In this document: positions 1-8,623 of the stretch, piece after piece
How positions within the stretch are numbered: the stretch's first letter is position 1
Layout of the letters: every line of letters begins with the position of its first letter
Made by a program: the position numbers and the translations under genes
NCBI GenBank assembly: GCA_027624315.1
Contig: JAQBXX010000007.1
Span: forward strand, 1-50,199
Length of the DNA: 50,199 bases
DNA from: Pseudomonadota bacterium
Lineage (GTDB): Bacteria; Pseudomonadota; Gammaproteobacteria; SURF-13
Reading direction: 5' to 3'
Notes under the pieces: model-generated
Databases searched by the model: none
The model's input: only the letters and a program-made list of their open reading frames with translations
What the model was told of the DNA's origin: nothing

Positions 1-66
1 ACTCTACCCCCACCCTGTCCCGCCCCCTAAACAAGGGGCGGGGACGCAGCGGGAAGTGTAGTCTTA
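1..66 (+). repeat. Composite intergenic repeat, copy A (GC-hairpin half, cut by window edge)
   Basis: This matches four other sites in the window (5489-5614, 6550-6681, 16099-16230, 36147-36273). The shared core is CTCTACCCCCACCCTGTCCC, followed by a palindrome of the form CCCGCCCC-loop-GGGGCGGG and a tail ending in GTGTAGYCTTA. Only the GC-rich half is visible here. The perfect 15-16 bp hairpin that precedes this core in the other copies would lie upstream of the window. It ends 37 bases before thiG, so it probably sits in the thiG leader or between thiG and an upstream gene. Confidence 0.8.
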
Positions 67-103
67 CTTGCTGACTTATGATTAATTCTGCTGAGATACT
101 GAT

Positions 104-916
104 ATGAGCGCGCTCCCGGACATCGCAGCCACCGCCAATCACGATCCGCTCATCATCGCGGGCGTTGAGTACCGCTCGCGCCTGCTGGTCGGCAGCGGCA
201 AATACCGCGACCTCGAAGAAACGCGGCGCGCGACGGAGGCGAGCGGCGCCGAGATCGTCACCGTCGCCTTGCGCCGCACCAACATCGGCCAGCATCCGAA
301 CGAACCGAGTCTACTCGACGTGCTGCCGCCGGATCGCTACACGATTCTGCCGAACACCGCAGGTTGTTACACCGCCGCCGACGCCATACGCACCTGCCGC
401 CTCGCGCGCGAACTGCTCGACGGCCGCACACTGGTGAAGCTTGAAGTGCTGGGCGACGAGAAGACGCTGTTTCCCGACATCACCGCCACGCTGGAAGCCG
501 CGGAAACGCTCGTCAAGGAAGGCTTCCAGGTGATGGTGTACACGACCGACGACCCGATCATCGCCAAACGGCTGGAAGAGCTGGGCTGTGTCGCGGTGAT
601 GCCGCTGGCGGCGCCCATCGGCTCCGGGCTCGGCATCCGCAATCCCTACAACATCCGTCTCATCATCGAAAACGCCAAGGTGCCGATACTGGTCGACGCC
701 GGCGTGGGCACCGCGTCGGACGCCGCGATTGCCATGGAGCTCGGCTGCGACGGCGTGCTCATGAACACCGCCATCGCGGCGGCAAAAAACCCCGCGCTCA
801 TGGCGAGCGCGATGAAAAAAGCGGTCGAGGCCGGGCGCGAGGCCTATCGGGCGGGGCGGATGCCGCGCAGGCTCTATGCAAGCGCATCGTCGCCCATCGA
901 AGGAACATTTTTCTAG
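104..916 (+). CDS. thiG: Thiazole synthase ThiG
   Basis: 270 aa, a usual length for ThiG. It builds the thiazole phosphate ring of thiamine from 1-deoxyxylulose 5-phosphate, dehydroglycine and the ThiS thiocarboxylate, in the cytosol. The sequence shows the family N-terminus with LLVGSGKY near residue 30, VTVALRR near 53 and NTAGC near 84. The Schiff-base lysine is K112 in LVKLEVLGD, and the phosphate-binding barrel end is [11 protein letters not shown] near 200 followed by GVLMNTAIA. The ATG at 104 has only a weak TGAGAT upstream but fits the family start. No thiS is visible; in many relatives it lies just upstream, which here is outside the window. trmB follows 82 bases later, an order seen in several Gammaproteobacteria. 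Confidence 0.97.
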   Translation: MSALPDIAATANHDPLIIAGVEYRSRLLVGSGKYRDLEETRRATEASGAEIVTVALRRTNIGQHPNEPSLLDVLPPDRYTILPNTAGCYTAADAIRTCRLARELLDGRTLVKLEVLGDEKTLFPDITATLEAAETLVKEGFQVMVYTTDDPIIAKRLEELGCVAVMPLAAPIGSGLGIRNPYNIRLIIENAKVPILVDAGVGTASDAAIAMELGCDGVLMNTAIAAAKNPALMASAMKKAVEAGREAYRAGRMPRRLYASASSPIEGTFF

Positions 917-990
917 TGACAAGTAGCGAGTGGCTAGTGGCTAGGATTCAACTCTTTCTTCTCGCCACTCGTAACTCGTAACTCGCCACT
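917..990. repeat. Inverted-repeat spacer between thiG and trmB
   Basis: The gap contains GCGAGTGGCTAGTGGCTAGG, then a spacer, then CTCGCCACTCGTAACTCGTAACTCGCCACT. GAGTGGC pairs with GCCACTC, and the right arm holds a tandem TAACTCG TAACTCG. It resembles the CTAGCCCC-type spacer at 38388-38450 in layout (arm, loop, arm with short tandem units). It could act as a weak terminator or be a dispersed minisatellite. No U-tract follows, so I do not call it a terminator. Confidence 0.5.
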
Positions 991-998
991 GTATTTAA

Positions 999-1664
999 AT
1001 GAAACCCATCCGCAGCTTTGTGTTGCGTCAGGGGCGCATGACCGGCGCTCAACGTGCGGCGCTGAACCATCTATGGAATGACTACGGCGTCGATCTCGCC
1101 GCTGCGCCGCTCGATCTCGATACGCTATTCGGGCGCAGTGCGGCGCGCGTGCTGGAGATCGGCTTCGGCATGGGTGACGCGCTGGCGGAGATGGCGCGCG
1201 CGCATCCGGAGCAGGATTTTATCGGCATCGAGGTACACCGCCCCGGCGTCGGCAACCTGTTGCGCCTGCTGGCGGAGCAGCAGAGCAGCAACGTGCGCGT
1301 AATTTGTGCCGACGCGGTGGAAGTATTGAGTCGATACCTTCCCGACGCTGCGTTTGACGCCGTACATCTGTTCTTCCCTGACCCGTGGCCCAAACGCCGC
1401 CATCACAAGCGGCGCATCGTGCAGCCGCCTTTCGTTGCGCTGGTGGCCAAAAAACTCAAACTCGGCGGATGCTTTCATCTCTGCACCGACTGGGCGGAGT
1501 ACGCCGTGCAGATGCTGGAGGTGCTCGACGCCGCACCTGAATTTGCCAATGCCTGTCCCGCAGACCGCTATGCCGAGCGCGGCGCGCGGCCGCCTTCCAA
1601 GTTTGAGCGGCGTGCCACACGCGAAGGCCGCGACGTATGGGACTTGGTATTTCTCGTGACGTAA
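999..1664 (+). CDS. trmB: tRNA (guanine-N7)-methyltransferase TrmB
   Basis: 221 aa, a usual length for bacterial TrmB, which makes m7G46 in the tRNA variable loop using S-adenosylmethionine. The SAM motif VLEIGFGMGDAL is near residue 51. DFIGIEVH follows near 74, and the family signature FFPDPWPKRRHHKRR is near 125. The C-terminus keeps TKFERR-like and GRDVWDL segments. The ATG at 999 has no clear ribosome-binding site, but the protein start (MKPIRSFVLRQGR) fits the family. It is cytosolic. Linkage to thiG is conserved in related bacteria, and co-transcription is possible across the 82-base inverted-repeat spacer. Confidence 0.96.
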   Translation: MKPIRSFVLRQGRMTGAQRAALNHLWNDYGVDLAAAPLDLDTLFGRSAARVLEIGFGMGDALAEMARAHPEQDFIGIEVHRPGVGNLLRLLAEQQSSNVRVICADAVEVLSRYLPDAAFDAVHLFFPDPWPKRRHHKRRIVQPPFVALVAKKLKLGGCFHLCTDWAEYAVQMLEVLDAAPEFANACPADRYAERGARPPSKFERRATREGRDVWDLVFLVT

Positions 1665-1780
1665 AAGCACGGGCTGGCGTCAGAAAACAGGCCCTAATAT
1701 CATTTACAACAATAAGTTGCTGTGCTAACTTACAGAGGAATCTCACTTTTCCCCTATATCATCATTAAGGGAGCGCTCAT

Positions 1781-2503
1781 TTGCTTGCACTGCTCGGTCA
1801 AACGGCGCGGCTCAAGACGCTGAACGGCATCAGCGTCGCCCCTGCGGGCTTCAGCGTGGCGCGTGTGCGGCGCCGCAACGGCGCGCGCCCGGAGCTGGAG
1901 TCGTGCGTGTTCCGCCCGCTGGCCGAGGTTGATCCGGACAAGGCCTTGGCGAGCCTCGCGCGCGAGTACCGGCTCGGCAACGCGCCGTGCAGCGCGGTGA
2001 TGGAGGCGCAGTCCTACAGCCTGTTGCTGATCGAGGCCCCGGCGGTGCCGCCGGCCGAGCTTCAGGCCGCAGCCCGCTGGCGCATCAAGGATCTCATCGA
2101 TTTCCCGCCGGATCAGGCCGTGATCGACGTGTTCGACCTGCCCGCTCAGCCGCCGGGGCGACCCCGCACCATCTATGCCGTAGCCGCGCGCGCGGCCACG
2201 GTACAGGGCTACGCCGCGCAACTGCGCGGGGCGGGCCTGAAGCTCTCCGTGATCGACATCCCGGAGCTTGCGCTGCGCAATATCGCCGCCCTGCTGCCGG
2301 AAGACAGCCACGGTCTCGCCCTGCTGCATCTGGCCCAGCACGGCGGACACATCATCCTCACGCGCCAGTCCATGCTGTTTCTCACACGCAGCATCGAGAC
2401 CGGTACCGCAAGTCTCATGCGCCACCTGCCGCCTGAAGCACGACCACCTTCAACGGCACGGCCGCCCAGACCCTTACCGGGGCAACGACCTTCAGCGGCC
2501 TGA
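1781..2503 (+). pseudogene. mshI: MshI-like pilus biogenesis protein, 3' end lost and read into foreign frame
   Basis: The first ~218 residues resemble MshI/PilM-type actin-fold proteins of MSHA type IV pilus systems. Visible features are FSVARVRRR near 24, a region on inner-membrane recruitment with RWRIKDLIDFPPDQAVIDVFD near 99, YAVAARAATVQGY, and LSVIDIPELALRNI near 156. The TTG start at 1781 is chosen because AAGGGAG lies at 1767-1773 with 7-base spacing. After about base 2435 the reading frame runs out of frame through DNA that, in another frame, encodes a surface repeat protein, giving a meaningless Pro/Arg-rich tail. MshI proteins are usually nearer 300 aa, so the C-terminal third is missing. 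No mshJ-mshP genes follow. I treat it as a deletion remnant; an assembly join is the alternative. Confidence 0.7.
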
Positions 2504-3201
2504 CTATGAACAACGCGGACGGCCTCACCCTCGGCGACGACGTGACCGTCAGTGGCGTGCTTACTTTTACCAGCGGCAAAATCACCACCGGCACCGGCAC
2601 GACGCCACCCACCCCCTATCCAAAAATGCTGACGACCACAACCACCTGCGCTACCAGCGTTAGCGGCGCTGCGCAAACAACAGGTTGGGTGATAGGCAAT
2701 TTGAAGAAAAGTATTCCCGCCGGAGCGCCCACCTGCACTTTCGAAGTGGGCGACAGCAATTATTACTCGCAGATAGAGGTCGTTTTCGCCCCTGAAACAA
2801 CCGCCGGCAATATGACCGGAGCAGCGATGCCCCATTCTCCTGATGGCCACCCCAACATCAGCGGTACGGATATTAACCCGGCGCGCAACGTCAACCGCTT
2901 CTGGACGCTCAAGGATCCTACGGCGGTCTTTGCCAGCTACAGTGCCACCTTCAATTTCGACACGGACGATCTCGACGCCGGCACTGATCAGCTGGAGTTT
3001 GTCATCCGTCGCTACGACCCCCCTTACCCGGGAGCAGGCACCTGGAGCAACGTCACGGTGGACGAAGGAACCATCACCAGCACCAGCATAAAGGGCACGG
3101 GCATTACGGGCACAGGCGACTTTGCCATCGGCAACAGCACGGTGAGCGCCTTCCTGCGTGAACGCGAGTGGGTCTACCAGCGCGAGCTGTACTACCAGTA
3201 A
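2437..3201 (+). pseudogene. 3' fragment of a repeat-rich surface protein (possibly MshQ-like)
   Basis: The frame is open from just after a TGA at 2434 and encodes TTFNGTAAQTLTGATTFSGL-type repeats without any start signal. A first ATG comes only at 2506. The product is low in Lys and rich in Thr/Gly/Asn. It has beta-strand-like repeats (LTLGDDVTVSGVLTF, TSTSIKGTGITGTGDFAI) and ends in REREWVYQRELYYQ. This is the style of large outer-surface or adhesin-like proteins, including the last protein of MSHA loci (MshQ); that identification is inference. The 5' part is absent and the fragment is fused to the mshI remnant. It may still be translated from 2506 (231 aa), but no ribosome-binding site is evident and it has no signal peptide. 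Confidence 0.6.
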
Positions 3202-3281
3202 CACCCGGCTGCCCGCGCCTGCCGGTGCCCAGCATTCCGTGCTAATGTATTCTTCTTGGACCATTCTCGCGGAGGCGGCGC

Positions 3282-3857
3282 ATGATCGGCAAAAAGAATA
3301 TCGTGTTCGGGTTTATCTACCTCGTATTCACCGCCGCGCTGGGGCCGGTGATGATCGTGTATTACTCCGGCGATGTTGCTGTTGCCGAGGCGGCCAAACA
3401 GGAAAAGATGAGCGCGCTGCAAGTGGCGGCGGCGAACGACTTTGAGGTCGATCTCGAAAAGATGACGGCGGACCAGATTGGCAAGGCCAACACCGCTGCG
3501 CTGCTCGCGCTCTCCGCGCGCATGAACAGCCAGGCCCCGATCGATGCCATCAAGGGCGGGCCGCACACGCACGGCAATCTGGAGGCGCTGCTGAATATTG
3601 TCGTCGGTCTTGTGCTCGGATTTCTCGCCGTGCCGCTGCTGTTCAAGCAGATCATCAGCTGGGTGTTCATCGTCGGCGCGCTCGGCCACTCGGGCCTGCT
3701 CTATCTCGCGGTGGCGCTCGGCCTGCCGTGGGCGCAGGCGCTGCTGGCCAGCCCGGCGGGCTATGTCGGCCCGTCACTGATTCTGCTCGGCCTGTTGCTC
3801 GCCGGGATTGCGGCGGCGCTGGGCTTCAAGGACAGACTTGTCACCGACGGCGGTTGA
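3282..3857 (+). CDS. Inner-membrane protein of unknown function with HxHGN helix
   Basis: 191 aa with about four hydrophobic segments (residues ~8-28, ~100-122, ~126-148, ~158-180) and a hydrophilic Ala-rich stretch at 33-92. The ATG at 3282 is well supported by GGAGG ending 8 bases upstream. H95 and H97 (PHTHGNLEALLNIVVG) open the second hydrophobic helix. This arrangement resembles the HxH helix of the two mini subunit-I proteins at 20789 and 34965, where it matches the haem ligands of cbb3 subunit I. That likeness is weak and is my inference. There is no operon partner: a palindromic repeat follows before the next gene. Confidence 0.75.
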   Translation: MIGKKNIVFGFIYLVFTAALGPVMIVYYSGDVAVAEAAKQEKMSALQVAAANDFEVDLEKMTADQIGKANTAALLALSARMNSQAPIDAIKGGPHTHGNLEALLNIVVGLVLGFLAVPLLFKQIISWVFIVGALGHSGLLYLAVALGLPWAQALLASPAGYVGPSLILLGLLLAGIAAALGFKDRLVTDGG

Positions 3858-3866
3858 GATCACCCT

Positions 3867-3936
3867 GTAGGTCGGTTCAAGCCGAAGGCGGAACCGACAC
3901 TGTCCCGTCGGATCCGCTACGCTTGATCCGACCTAC
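3867..3936. repeat. GTAGGTCGG nested palindrome (dispersed REP-like repeat)
   Basis: GTAGGTCGG at 3867-3875 pairs with CCGACCTAC at 3928-3936. Inside are two smaller hairpins, GTCGGTTC...GAACCGAC and GTCGGATC...GATCCGAC. This general GTAGGTCGGnT...AnCCGACCTAC form recurs as an intergenic repeat in many Gammaproteobacteria (general knowledge). It separates two co-oriented membrane-protein genes and ends 15 bases before the second start codon, just 5' of its ribosome-binding site. Confidence 0.75.
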
Positions 3937-3951
3937 CCGGAGGACACGACG

Positions 3952-4686
3952 ATGCATCAGACGGTTGCTGCTGAACGCGGTGTAGCGTGGATTACGGAAG
4001 GCTGGCGCTTGTTCATGCGCAGGCCGGGCCTGCTGGTGGGCATGACGCTGATTACGCTGCTGATGTTCGCTGCGCTGAATCTGGTTCCGCTGCTGGGCGG
4101 CCTGGCCGCCTTGATTATGATTGTGGTGCTCATCGCCGGTATGTATAACACGCTCGAGCGCATGCAGCACGGTCAGGAGGTGGCGTTCGATGCCTTGTTC
4201 AGCGGGTTTCGCGAGCGCCTGCAGCCGCTGCTGATTCTGGGGCTGATACTGCTCGGCGCCGAGATTGTCATTGTTATCGCCATCGGCGTCGTGGTGAGCG
4301 GGACTGTCATCAGCGGCATGATGATGGGCGGCATCCTGTCTCACGGCGAGATGTCGCCCGCCGTGATGGCAAGTGTTATTCAAGGCGGTATCGTGGCCTT
4401 GATCCTCGTGTTGCTGCTGAGCCTGCCGCTGTTCATGGCCTACACCTTCGCCATCCCGCTGGTGTGCCTCTCCAATCGCGAGCCCGTGGCGGCGCTCAAG
4501 GCGAGCTTCTACGCCGTCGCGGCCAACTGGGCGCCGTTTCTGATCTTTGGATTGATTTATATCGTGCTCGCACTGCTCGCCACGATTCCTTTGGCGCTCG
4601 GCTGGCTGGTGTTGTTACCGCTGACCTTTGCCTCTGCCTACGTCGCGTATCGTGAGGTGTTTGCGGAAAACGCAGTGGCGAGTTAA
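3952..4686 (+). CDS. BPSS1780-family multi-pass membrane protein
   Basis: 244 aa with about six hydrophobic segments. It opens with GVAWITEGWRLFMRRPGLL, typical of the BPSS1780/DUF2189-like family, whose function is not established. A cytoplasmic loop with YNTLERMQHGQEVAFDALFSGF lies at ~63-84, and the C-terminus has LATIPLALGWLVLLPLTFASAYVAYREVF. GGAGG precedes the ATG at 3952 by 9 bases. The gene ends 4 bases inside the convergent comF gene. No catalytic motif is visible, so a structural or stress-envelope role cannot be told apart from transport. Confidence 0.8.
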   Translation: MHQTVAAERGVAWITEGWRLFMRRPGLLVGMTLITLLMFAALNLVPLLGGLAALIMIVVLIAGMYNTLERMQHGQEVAFDALFSGFRERLQPLLILGLILLGAEIVIVIAIGVVVSGTVISGMMMGGILSHGEMSPAVMASVIQGGIVALILVLLLSLPLFMAYTFAIPLVCLSNREPVAALKASFYAVAANWAPFLIFGLIYIVLALLATIPLALGWLVLLPLTFASAYVAYREVFAENAVAS

Positions 4687-5411
4687 CTGCGCAGCGCGGC
4701 GCGCGCCACTATCCACACGTCGATCTGCTCCACGCCGGACTTGCGCAGCGTGGCGGCGAACTCCTGCACCGTATGCCCGGTGGTCATCACGTCATCCACA
4801 ATCGCCACATGGCGCGCCTTGATCGGTCGTGTCACCCGGAACGCGCCTTTGATATTTTTGCGCCGCGCGGCGGCGGGCAGCAGGGATTGCACCGAGGTGT
4901 GGCGCATCCGCTCGCAGCTGCGATAGTCGAGCGGGATGTTGAGCGCGCGTGCAATCGGGCGCGCAATCTCCAGCGCCTGATTGAAGCCGCGCTCGCGCAG
5001 ACGCGCGCGATGCAACGGCACGGGAATGATGCGCTCCGGCCACGCCCGCAGGCGCTGCACAAGCTGCACGGCCATCAACTCGCCCAGCACGCGTGCCAGC
5101 GGCAGCCGGGCGTTGAACTTCAGGCGCTGAATCAGCTGATCCGCCGGTGGCGCGTAACGCAGCAGGCTGTGGCTGCGATCATAGTCCGGTGCCTGCTGCT
5201 GGCACGCGCCGCAGATCAAATCACCGTGGGTGGTGGCAGGCAGCGGCAGGGCACAACGCACGCAGGCGCTGGTGTTGTACGGAAGCTCCGTGCGGCACGC
5301 CGCACACAGGTCCTGCCCGTCGTCGCCCGTCTGGCCGCACAGCACACACACCGGCGGCATCAGCCAAGCATGAGTGTTTTTTAACCAGTTGTTGATAAAA
5401 TGCAGCGCCAT
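4683..5411 (-). CDS. comF: ComF family protein (zinc-ribbon plus phosphoribosyltransferase fold)
   Basis: 242 aa. The N-terminal zinc-ribbon cysteines are CVLCG, CAAC and CVRC with a further CGAC pair near residue 71. Family features follow: RLKFNARLPLARVL near 101, PVPLHRARLRERGFNQALEIA near 130, and the PRPP-binding loop VAIVDDVMTTGHTVQE near 203. ComF helps DNA uptake in naturally competent bacteria (single-strand import across the inner membrane); in many Gammaproteobacteria it simply neighbours the bio genes. The start at 5411 is only 3 bases from the -35 box of the opposing bioB promoter, so the two genes are divergent. The 3' end overlaps the convergent membrane-protein gene by 4 bases. 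Confidence 0.93.
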   Translation of the reverse strand: MALHFINNWLKNTHAWLMPPVCVLCGQTGDDGQDLCAACRTELPYNTSACVRCALPLPATTHGDLICGACQQQAPDYDRSHSLLRYAPPADQLIQRLKFNARLPLARVLGELMAVQLVQRLRAWPERIIPVPLHRARLRERGFNQALEIARPIARALNIPLDYRSCERMRHTSVQSLLPAAARRKNIKGAFRVTRPIKARHVAIVDDVMTTGHTVQEFAATLRKSGVEQIDVWIVARAALRS

Positions 5412-5414
5412 CGG

Positions 5415-5442
5415 TTGACAGTGCTCCGCAAGCGTTTATGAT
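5415..5442 (+). promoter_or_regulatory. Sigma-70-type promoter for the biotin operon
   Basis: TTGACA at 5415-5420 and TATGAT at 5437-5442 are separated by 16 bases, a near-consensus promoter pointing to bioB. Transcription would start near 5449, giving a leader of ~174 bases that contains composite repeat copy B. A partial BirA-like dyad (ATGCAAGCC and GGTTTACTT, 12 bases apart) overlaps the start region but is imperfect. Confidence 0.65.
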
Positions 5443-5488
5443 GCAAGCCGTATCCAAACTTGGTTTACTTATATGCCAGCAATTACAA

Positions 5489-5614
5489 CTACACCCTCCT
5501 ACACGTCCCCGCCCCTTATTCAGGGGGTGGGACAGGGTGGGGGTAGAGTAAACAGGGTGTTTACTCAGGAGACACCCATCAACAGTATATTCTTACTTCG
5601 TGTCTCCTGAGTAA
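5489..5614 (-). repeat. Composite intergenic repeat, copy B (reverse orientation, in bioB leader)
   Basis: On the plus strand the GC palindrome (5505-5533) and GTGGGGGTAGAGT core come first. A perfect 15-bp stem follows: TTACTCAGGAGACAC at 5561-5575 with GTGTCTCCTGAGTAA at 5600-5614, loop 24 bases. The stem ends 8 bases before the bioB ATG. GAGTAAAC and GTTTACTC (5547-5565 region) can form a second hairpin that shares bases with the main stem, so the two are mutually exclusive. Confidence 0.85.
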
Positions 5615-5622
5615 CAGCCCAC

Positions 5623-6552
5623 ATGCACAACAAAACAGACGCCGTTGAAGCACTGCTGAATCTGCCCTTCAACGACCTGCTCTACCGCGCGCAGTGCGTG
5701 CACCGCGAACACTTCGACGCCAACAGCGTGCAACTCTCCACGCTGCTGTCGATCAAGACCGGCGGCTGTCCGGAGGATTGCGGCTACTGTCCCCAGGCGG
5801 CGCGCTTTCACACCGGCGTGGAAAACGAGGACGTGCTGCCGCTGGCCACCGTGCTGGAGGCCGCGCGCGCGGCGCAGGCGAACGGCGCCACGCGCTTCTG
5901 CATGGGTGCCGCGTGGCGCGGCCCGAAAGAAAAAGACCTCGCGCCGGTGCTGGAGATGGTCAGGGCGGTGCGCGCGCTGGGGCTGGAGACCTGCGCCACG
6001 CTCGGCATGCTGCGCGCGGGGCAGGCCGAGCAGTTGCAGCAGGCGGGCCTCGATTACTACAACCACAATCTCGACACCGCGCCGGAGTTTTACGGCGCAA
6101 TCATTTCCACGCGCGATTATGAAGACCGCCTCGATACACTGGAGAAGGTACGCCACGCCGGCTTGCACGTCTGCTGCGGCGGCATCGTCGGCATGGGTGA
6201 GTCGCGCCGTGAACGCGCCGCGCTGATCGCGCAACTCGCCAGCCTCGACCCGCAGCCGGAGAGCGTGCCGATCAACAATCTGGTGCAGGTGGAAGGCACG
6301 CCGCTCTACGGCACGGAGGCACTCGACCCGCTCGAATTCGTGCGCACCATCGCCGCCGCGCGCATCACGCTGCCGCACAGCCGCATACGCCTGTCCGCCG
6401 GGCGCGAGCAGATGCCGGAGGCGGTACAGGCGCTGTGTTTTCTCGCCGGCGCCAATTCTATTTTCTACGGCGACAAGCTGCTCACCACCGGCAATCCCGA
6501 GACACAGCGCGACCGTGCGCTGCTTGAGAAACTGGGAATGTGTACGGCTTGA
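5623..6552 (+). CDS. bioB: Biotin synthase BioB
   Basis: 309 aa radical-SAM enzyme that inserts sulfur into dethiobiotin, the last step of biotin synthesis. The [4Fe-4S] cysteines C49, C53 and C56 are in [10 protein letters not shown]. The auxiliary [2Fe-2S] ligands C93, C124 and C184 are present at the same relative positions as in E. coli (shift of 4). GIVGMGES near 187 and RLSAGREQM near 256 are also conserved. The ATG at 5623 gives the normal start but lacks a Shine-Dalgarno sequence; a 15-bp hairpin ends 8 bases upstream and its right arm contains CTCCT. The stop codon TGA (6550-6552) is the first three bases of the hairpin of repeat copy C. It is first in the bioBFHCD operon. Confidence 0.98.
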   Translation: MHNKTDAVEALLNLPFNDLLYRAQCVHREHFDANSVQLSTLLSIKTGGCPEDCGYCPQAARFHTGVENEDVLPLATVLEAARAAQANGATRFCMGAAWRGPKEKDLAPVLEMVRAVRALGLETCATLGMLRAGQAEQLQQAGLDYYNHNLDTAPEFYGAIISTRDYEDRLDTLEKVRHAGLHVCCGGIVGMGESRRERAALIAQLASLDPQPESVPINNLVQVEGTPLYGTEALDPLEFVRTIAAARITLPHSRIRLSAGREQMPEAVQALCFLAGANSIFYGDKLLTTGNPETQRDRALLEKLGMCTA

Positions 6553-6681
6553 ATCAGGCGACACCAAAGAAGAATGCACTGCTTATGGGGTGTCGCCTGA
6601 TTCAAAACCCTGTTAACTCTACCCCCACCCTGTCCCGCCCCCTAAACAAGGGGCGGGAACGTGGCGGAGAGTGTAGCCTTA
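6550..6681 (+). repeat. Composite intergenic repeat, copy C (between bioB and bioF)
   Basis: A perfect 16-bp stem, TGAATCAGGCGACACC (6550-6565) with GGTGTCGCCTGATTCA (6589-6604), begins on the bioB stop codon. The CTCTACCCCC core, the GC palindrome (about 6633-6658) and the GTGTAGCCTTA tail follow. The stem differs from copies B and D by GCG for GAG, matched by CGC for CTC in the other arm. Because bioF continues downstream, the stem could attenuate or protect the bioB message rather than end it. Confidence 0.88.
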
Positions 6682-6693
6682 AATAATGAGCCC

Positions 6694-7869
6694 ATGAGGA
6701 ATACAAACCTGCGCGCCGCACTCACGCGCCGCCGTGACACTCACCTCTACCGCACGCGGCGCGTCATTGAAAGCCCGCAAGGCCCGGAGGTCGTCATCGA
6801 CGGGCAACGCTATCTCAATTTTTGCAGCAACGATTATCTCGGCCTCGCCAACCATCCACAGGTGATCGAGGCCATGCAGCGCGGCGCGGCGCGTTACGGC
6901 GTGGGCAGCGGCGCGGCGCATTTGATCTGCGGACACAGCAGCGCGCACCATGCGCTCGAAAACGAACTCGCCGCCTTCACACAACGTCCGCGCGCGCTGT
7001 TATTTTCCACCGGCTACATGGCCAATCTCGGCGTGATGGGTGCACTCCTCGGCCACGGCGACACGGTGCTGCAAGACCGTCTCAATCACGCCTCGATCAT
7101 CGACGCGGCGCAGTTGTCCGGCGCGCGGCTGCAACGCTACCCGCACGGTGACGTGGCGGCGCTTGAAAAAAAACTCGCCGGCGGCAAGACCAAGACAGCA
7201 CTCATCGCCAGCGACGGCGTGTTCAGCATGGACGGCGACATCGCACCCGTGGCACAACTCGCGGCGTTGGCGCGCACATATAAAACCCTGCTCATGATTG
7301 ACGATGCGCACGGACTGGGCGTGCTCGGTACACACGGCGGCGGCACACTGGAGCATCTCGGCCTGGGTTTGGACGACGTGCCGGTGCTGATGGGCACGCT
7401 GGGCAAGGCCTTCGGTACCTTTGGCGCGTTCGTCGCGGGCAGCGAGGAACTCATCGAGACACTGATTCAGCAGGCGCGCAGCTATGTCTACACCACGGCA
7501 CTGCCGCCCGCGCTCGCCGAGGCGACGCGCGCCAGTCTCAAGCTGGTGCAAACCGAAGCTTGGCGGCGTGAGTGGCTACGTCAACTGATCGCGCGCTTCA
7601 CCCGCGGCGCCGCAGAGCTAAAGCTCCCGCTCATGCCGTCACCGACACCGATTCAGCCCTTACTCATCGGTGACAGCGCGCAGGCGCTTGCGCTGAGCGA
7701 AAAATTGTTCGCGCGCAACATCCTCGTGAACGCCATCCGGCCGCCGACCGTGCCGCAGGGACAGGCGCGGTTGCGCATCACGCTCTCGTGCGCGCACAGC
7801 GAGGCGCAGGTGGATCGCCTGCTGGCAACGTTGGCGGCGTGCCTGCCTGCCGCTCATGAACCTGTTTAG
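6694..7869 (+). CDS. bioF: 8-amino-7-oxononanoate synthase BioF
   Basis: 391 aa, PLP-dependent alpha-oxoamine synthase that condenses pimeloyl-ACP/CoA with L-alanine. The PLP lysine is K238 in [12 protein letters not shown]. Other family marks are [11 protein letters not shown] near 42, [10 protein letters not shown] near 71, DGVFSMDGD near 174 and [10 protein letters not shown] near 203. I start at ATG 6694. The in-frame GTG at 6661 would put the first codons inside repeat copy C, and the extra 11 residues are not family-like. No clear ribosome-binding site is seen. The gene overlaps bioH by 14 bases, which suggests translational coupling. Confidence 0.96.
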   Translation: MRNTNLRAALTRRRDTHLYRTRRVIESPQGPEVVIDGQRYLNFCSNDYLGLANHPQVIEAMQRGAARYGVGSGAAHLICGHSSAHHALENELAAFTQRPRALLFSTGYMANLGVMGALLGHGDTVLQDRLNHASIIDAAQLSGARLQRYPHGDVAALEKKLAGGKTKTALIASDGVFSMDGDIAPVAQLAALARTYKTLLMIDDAHGLGVLGTHGGGTLEHLGLGLDDVPVLMGTLGKAFGTFGAFVAGSEELIETLIQQARSYVYTTALPPALAEATRASLKLVQTEAWRREWLRQLIARFTRGAAELKLPLMPSPTPIQPLLIGDSAQALALSEKLFARNILVNAIRPPTVPQGQARLRITLSCAHSEAQVDRLLATLAACLPAAHEPV

Positions 7870-8623
7870 CGAAACGGCCGGGCATGGCCCCGACCTCGTG
7901 CTGCTGCACGGCTGGGGGCTGCACAGCGGCGTCTGGGATGAGACCGCCGCTGCGCTGGCGGAGAATTTCCGCGTCACGTGGATTGATTTGCCGGGCCATG
8001 GCCGCAGCCCATGGTTGTCTGGCCACTCTTCGCTGACCACGCTCACACAACAGTTGCTGGATTCCGCGCCACCGCACGCGATATGGCTGGGCTGGTCGCT
8101 GGGCGGCATCATCGCCCTGCAGCTTGCCGCGCAGCACCCTGAGCGGGTGAATAAATTGGTGCTGGTGGCGAGCACGCCGAAGTTTGTGAACGCGCCGGAC
8201 TGGGAACACGGCGTGGCGGCAGATACGCTGGATGAATTCGTGCGCGCGCTGGCGTCTGACTATCGCTCCTGCATCAAGCGCTTTCTCGCGCTCCAGCTGC
8301 GCGGCAGCGCACATGCCGCGCAGACCCTGCGCCGTCTCGACGCTATCGCGTTCCGGTATGGCGAACCCGACCGGCGCGCGCTCTCTGCCGGCCTTGAGCT
8401 GCTGCGTGACAGTGATCTGCGTAGCGAGTTAGGCGGCATCACCTGCCCCTCGCTGGTCATTGCGGGCGAACGCGATACGCTGACGCCACCGGACGCTCAG
8501 CGTTATCTCGCCGCCCATCTGCCGCAGGCGCATCTATCCGTCATCCCCAGGGCGGGGCATGCGCCCTTTCTCTCCCACGCGCCGGAATTTCTGCGCGCAC
8601 TCAATGAGAGTATGCAGCAATGA
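7856..8623 (+). CDS. bioH: Pimeloyl-ACP methyl ester carboxylesterase BioH
   Basis: 255 aa alpha/beta hydrolase that removes the methyl group from pimeloyl-ACP methyl ester, closing the BioC/BioH branch. The oxyanion motif [13 protein letters not shown] is near 15. The nucleophile S81 is in LGWSLGG, D207 in [10 protein letters not shown], and H235 in [11 protein letters not shown]. The length equals E. coli BioH. It overlaps bioF (14 bases) and bioC (4 bases, ATGA), so it is an integral operon member. In E. coli bioH is unlinked, so its place here supports the functional assignment. Confidence 0.96.
   Translation: MNLFSETAGHGPDLVLLHGWGLHSGVWDETAAALAENFRVTWIDLPGHGRSPWLSGHSSLTTLTQQLLDSAPPHAIWLGWSLGGIIALQLAAQHPERVNKLVLVASTPKFVNAPDWEHGVAADTLDEFVRALASDYRSCIKRFLALQLRGSAHAAQTLRRLDAIAFRYGEPDRRALSAGLELLRDSDLRSELGGITCPSLVIAGERDTLTPPDAQRYLAAHLPQAHLSVIPRAGHAPFLSHAPEFLRALNESMQQ

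Noticed and set aside
6661-6693. GTG at 6661 as the bioF start
   Set aside because: The added 11 residues are encoded by the tail of repeat copy C and do not fit the family; ATG 6694 does.
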